Shown: piece after piece, positions 6,432 to 7,139 of the stretch
Layout of the letters: every line of letters starts with the position of its first letter
Position numbering within the stretch: the first letter of the stretch is position 1
Origin: an uncultured Bacilli bacterium
Lineage (GTDB): Bacteria > Bacillota_I > Bacilli_A > RFN20 > CAG-826
Assembly (NCBI GenBank): GCA_934162685.1
Contig: CAKPJO010000081.1
Span: 1 to 7,139, forward strand
Direction of reading: 5' to 3'
DNA: 7,139 nt
Position numbers and translations under genes: made by a program
The notes under the pieces: model-generated
Databases searched by the model: none
Told to the model about the DNA's origin: nothing
The model's input: only the letters and a program-made list of their open reading frames with translations

Positions 6432-7067
6432 ATGAATAATGAAAATAAAACTTTAAAAACTTTAAAACCGGTTAATCGTGCATTAAGTATTGCCTCAATC
6501 TTACTTGGTTTATATGCGATAGTTACTTTAATTATTTTTAACTTTGCGGATGTAATTACCATTATTACAGATGAAGGTACAAAATATGCAGAAGGATTCT
6601 CTTATCCAGGATATCAAACAATCTTTGCTGGATTTGGTAATATGATTATTCAAGGATACTCTGAAGCAGGATTTAATATCTGGATGTGTTTAGCAATGTT
6701 TTTACCTTTAATTGGAACAATTGTTGCAACTGTCATCCTTATTACTAATTTCTCTAGAAGAGGAACAAATAAGAAAAGAGCAATTGTCGAAGGTGTAGTC
6801 GGAATATTGTTAATTGTTGGCGGATGTATTTTATTTAACGTTGATAAGATGTGGATTAATGCTGCTAAATCAGTAACAGGGTCATACACAAATTATTATG
6901 AAGTATACTTGTTACCAGCAATTAATGGTGAATTATTCTTTGGAAAATGTGCTTATCCAGTTTATGCGTTTGTTATTTGCTTAATTGCAGGAATCGTTAA
7001 ATTAGTTAACTGTGGAATGTTGCTTTTCCAAAAATACTATGCAAGAAAAATCAAAGCTAATGCTTAA
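6432..7067 (+). CDS. Four-helix integral membrane protein of unknown function
   Basis: I do not recognise the family. The 211-residue protein has four clear hydrophobic segments, at about residues 17-36, 83-106, 117-135 and 175-198, with a basic N-terminus and a basic C-terminal tail (YYARKIKANA). FSRRGTNKKRA (107-117) between helices 2 and 3 is strongly basic, so it and both termini should be cytoplasmic. That leaves two outside loops: about 37-82 (aromatic and Gly-rich) and 136-174 (with VTGSYTNYYEVY). No catalytic or transporter motif is visible. A GTGAGG ribosome binding site (6418-6423) starts right after the previous stop and lies 8 bases before this ATG; the genes are 14 bases apart, so they share a transcript. 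It may anchor, export or sense the secreted proteins encoded on either side, but that rests only on gene order. Confidence 0.88.
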   Translation: MNNENKTLKTLKPVNRALSIASILLGLYAIVTLIIFNFADVITIITDEGTKYAEGFSYPGYQTIFAGFGNMIIQGYSEAGFNIWMCLAMFLPLIGTIVATVILITNFSRRGTNKKRAIVEGVVGILLIVGGCILFNVDKMWINAAKSVTGSYTNYYEVYLLPAINGELFFGKCAYPVYAFVICLIAGIVKLVNCGMLLFQKYYARKIKANA

Positions 7068-7085
7068 GGAAGGAAAAATATAACA

Positions 7086-7139
7086 ATGAAAGCAAAAAAA
7101 ATAAGAATTTCATATTTGGCAACTGCCGGAGCATTAAGC
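7086..7139 (+). CDS. Start of a third operon gene, probably an exported protein (runs off the window)
   Basis: The ATG follows AAGGAAGG (7066-7073) with a gap of 12 bases and lies 18 bases after the previous stop codon, so it belongs to the same operon. The 18 visible codons read MKAKKIRISYLATAGALS. A basic start followed by the beginning of a hydrophobic stretch fits a signal peptide or first membrane helix. Nothing more can be said about its function. Confidence 0.7.
   Translation, partial: MKAKKIRISYLATAGALS

Overview
This window comes from an AT-rich, low-GC Gram-positive (Firmicutes or related) chromosome that uses the standard code: Trp is TGG and the intact genes have no in-frame TGA. 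Strong AGGAGG-type ribosome binding sites, an exported GH3 enzyme with Ig-like secreted partners, and an AgrC/AgrA-type two-component pair suggest a gut or rumen carbohydrate-using Bacilli/Erysipelotrichia- or Clostridia-like bacterium. The lineage is an inference; nothing here fixes a species.

Layout. Positions 1-1990 (minus strand) hold the first 663 codons of an exported beta-glucosidase-like GH3 protein. Its domain order is permuted: sandwich, then fibronectin III-like, then the start of the barrel, which lies off the left edge. A LacI/CcpA-type operator sits just upstream of it. Positions 1991-2705 form a divergent intergenic region with no intact gene. About 2316-2589 of this is a decayed 3' end of a pnuC-like vitamin transporter gene, with frameshifts and several in-frame stops.

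Positions 2706-4777 (plus) encode a two-gene operon: a polytopic HPK10/AgrC-like sensor kinase and a LytTR response regulator, 2 bases apart. Directly after it come three copies of TTGTCCCTWA at 20-21 base spacing, then an intrinsic terminator. Positions 4924-7139 (plus) encode a second operon: a secreted 497-residue protein (GGGFP linker, Big_2 Ig-like domain, repeated beta-rich modules), a four-helix membrane protein, and the first 18 codons of a third protein that begins like an exported one.

Working model (inference): the sensor kinase detects an extracellular signal. The LytTR regulator then binds the three direct repeats and controls the adjacent surface/secreted-protein operon. No AgrB/AgrD-type peptide gene is visible, so the signal is unknown. 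The GH3 gene is transcribed divergently and appears to answer to sugar or catabolite control instead.
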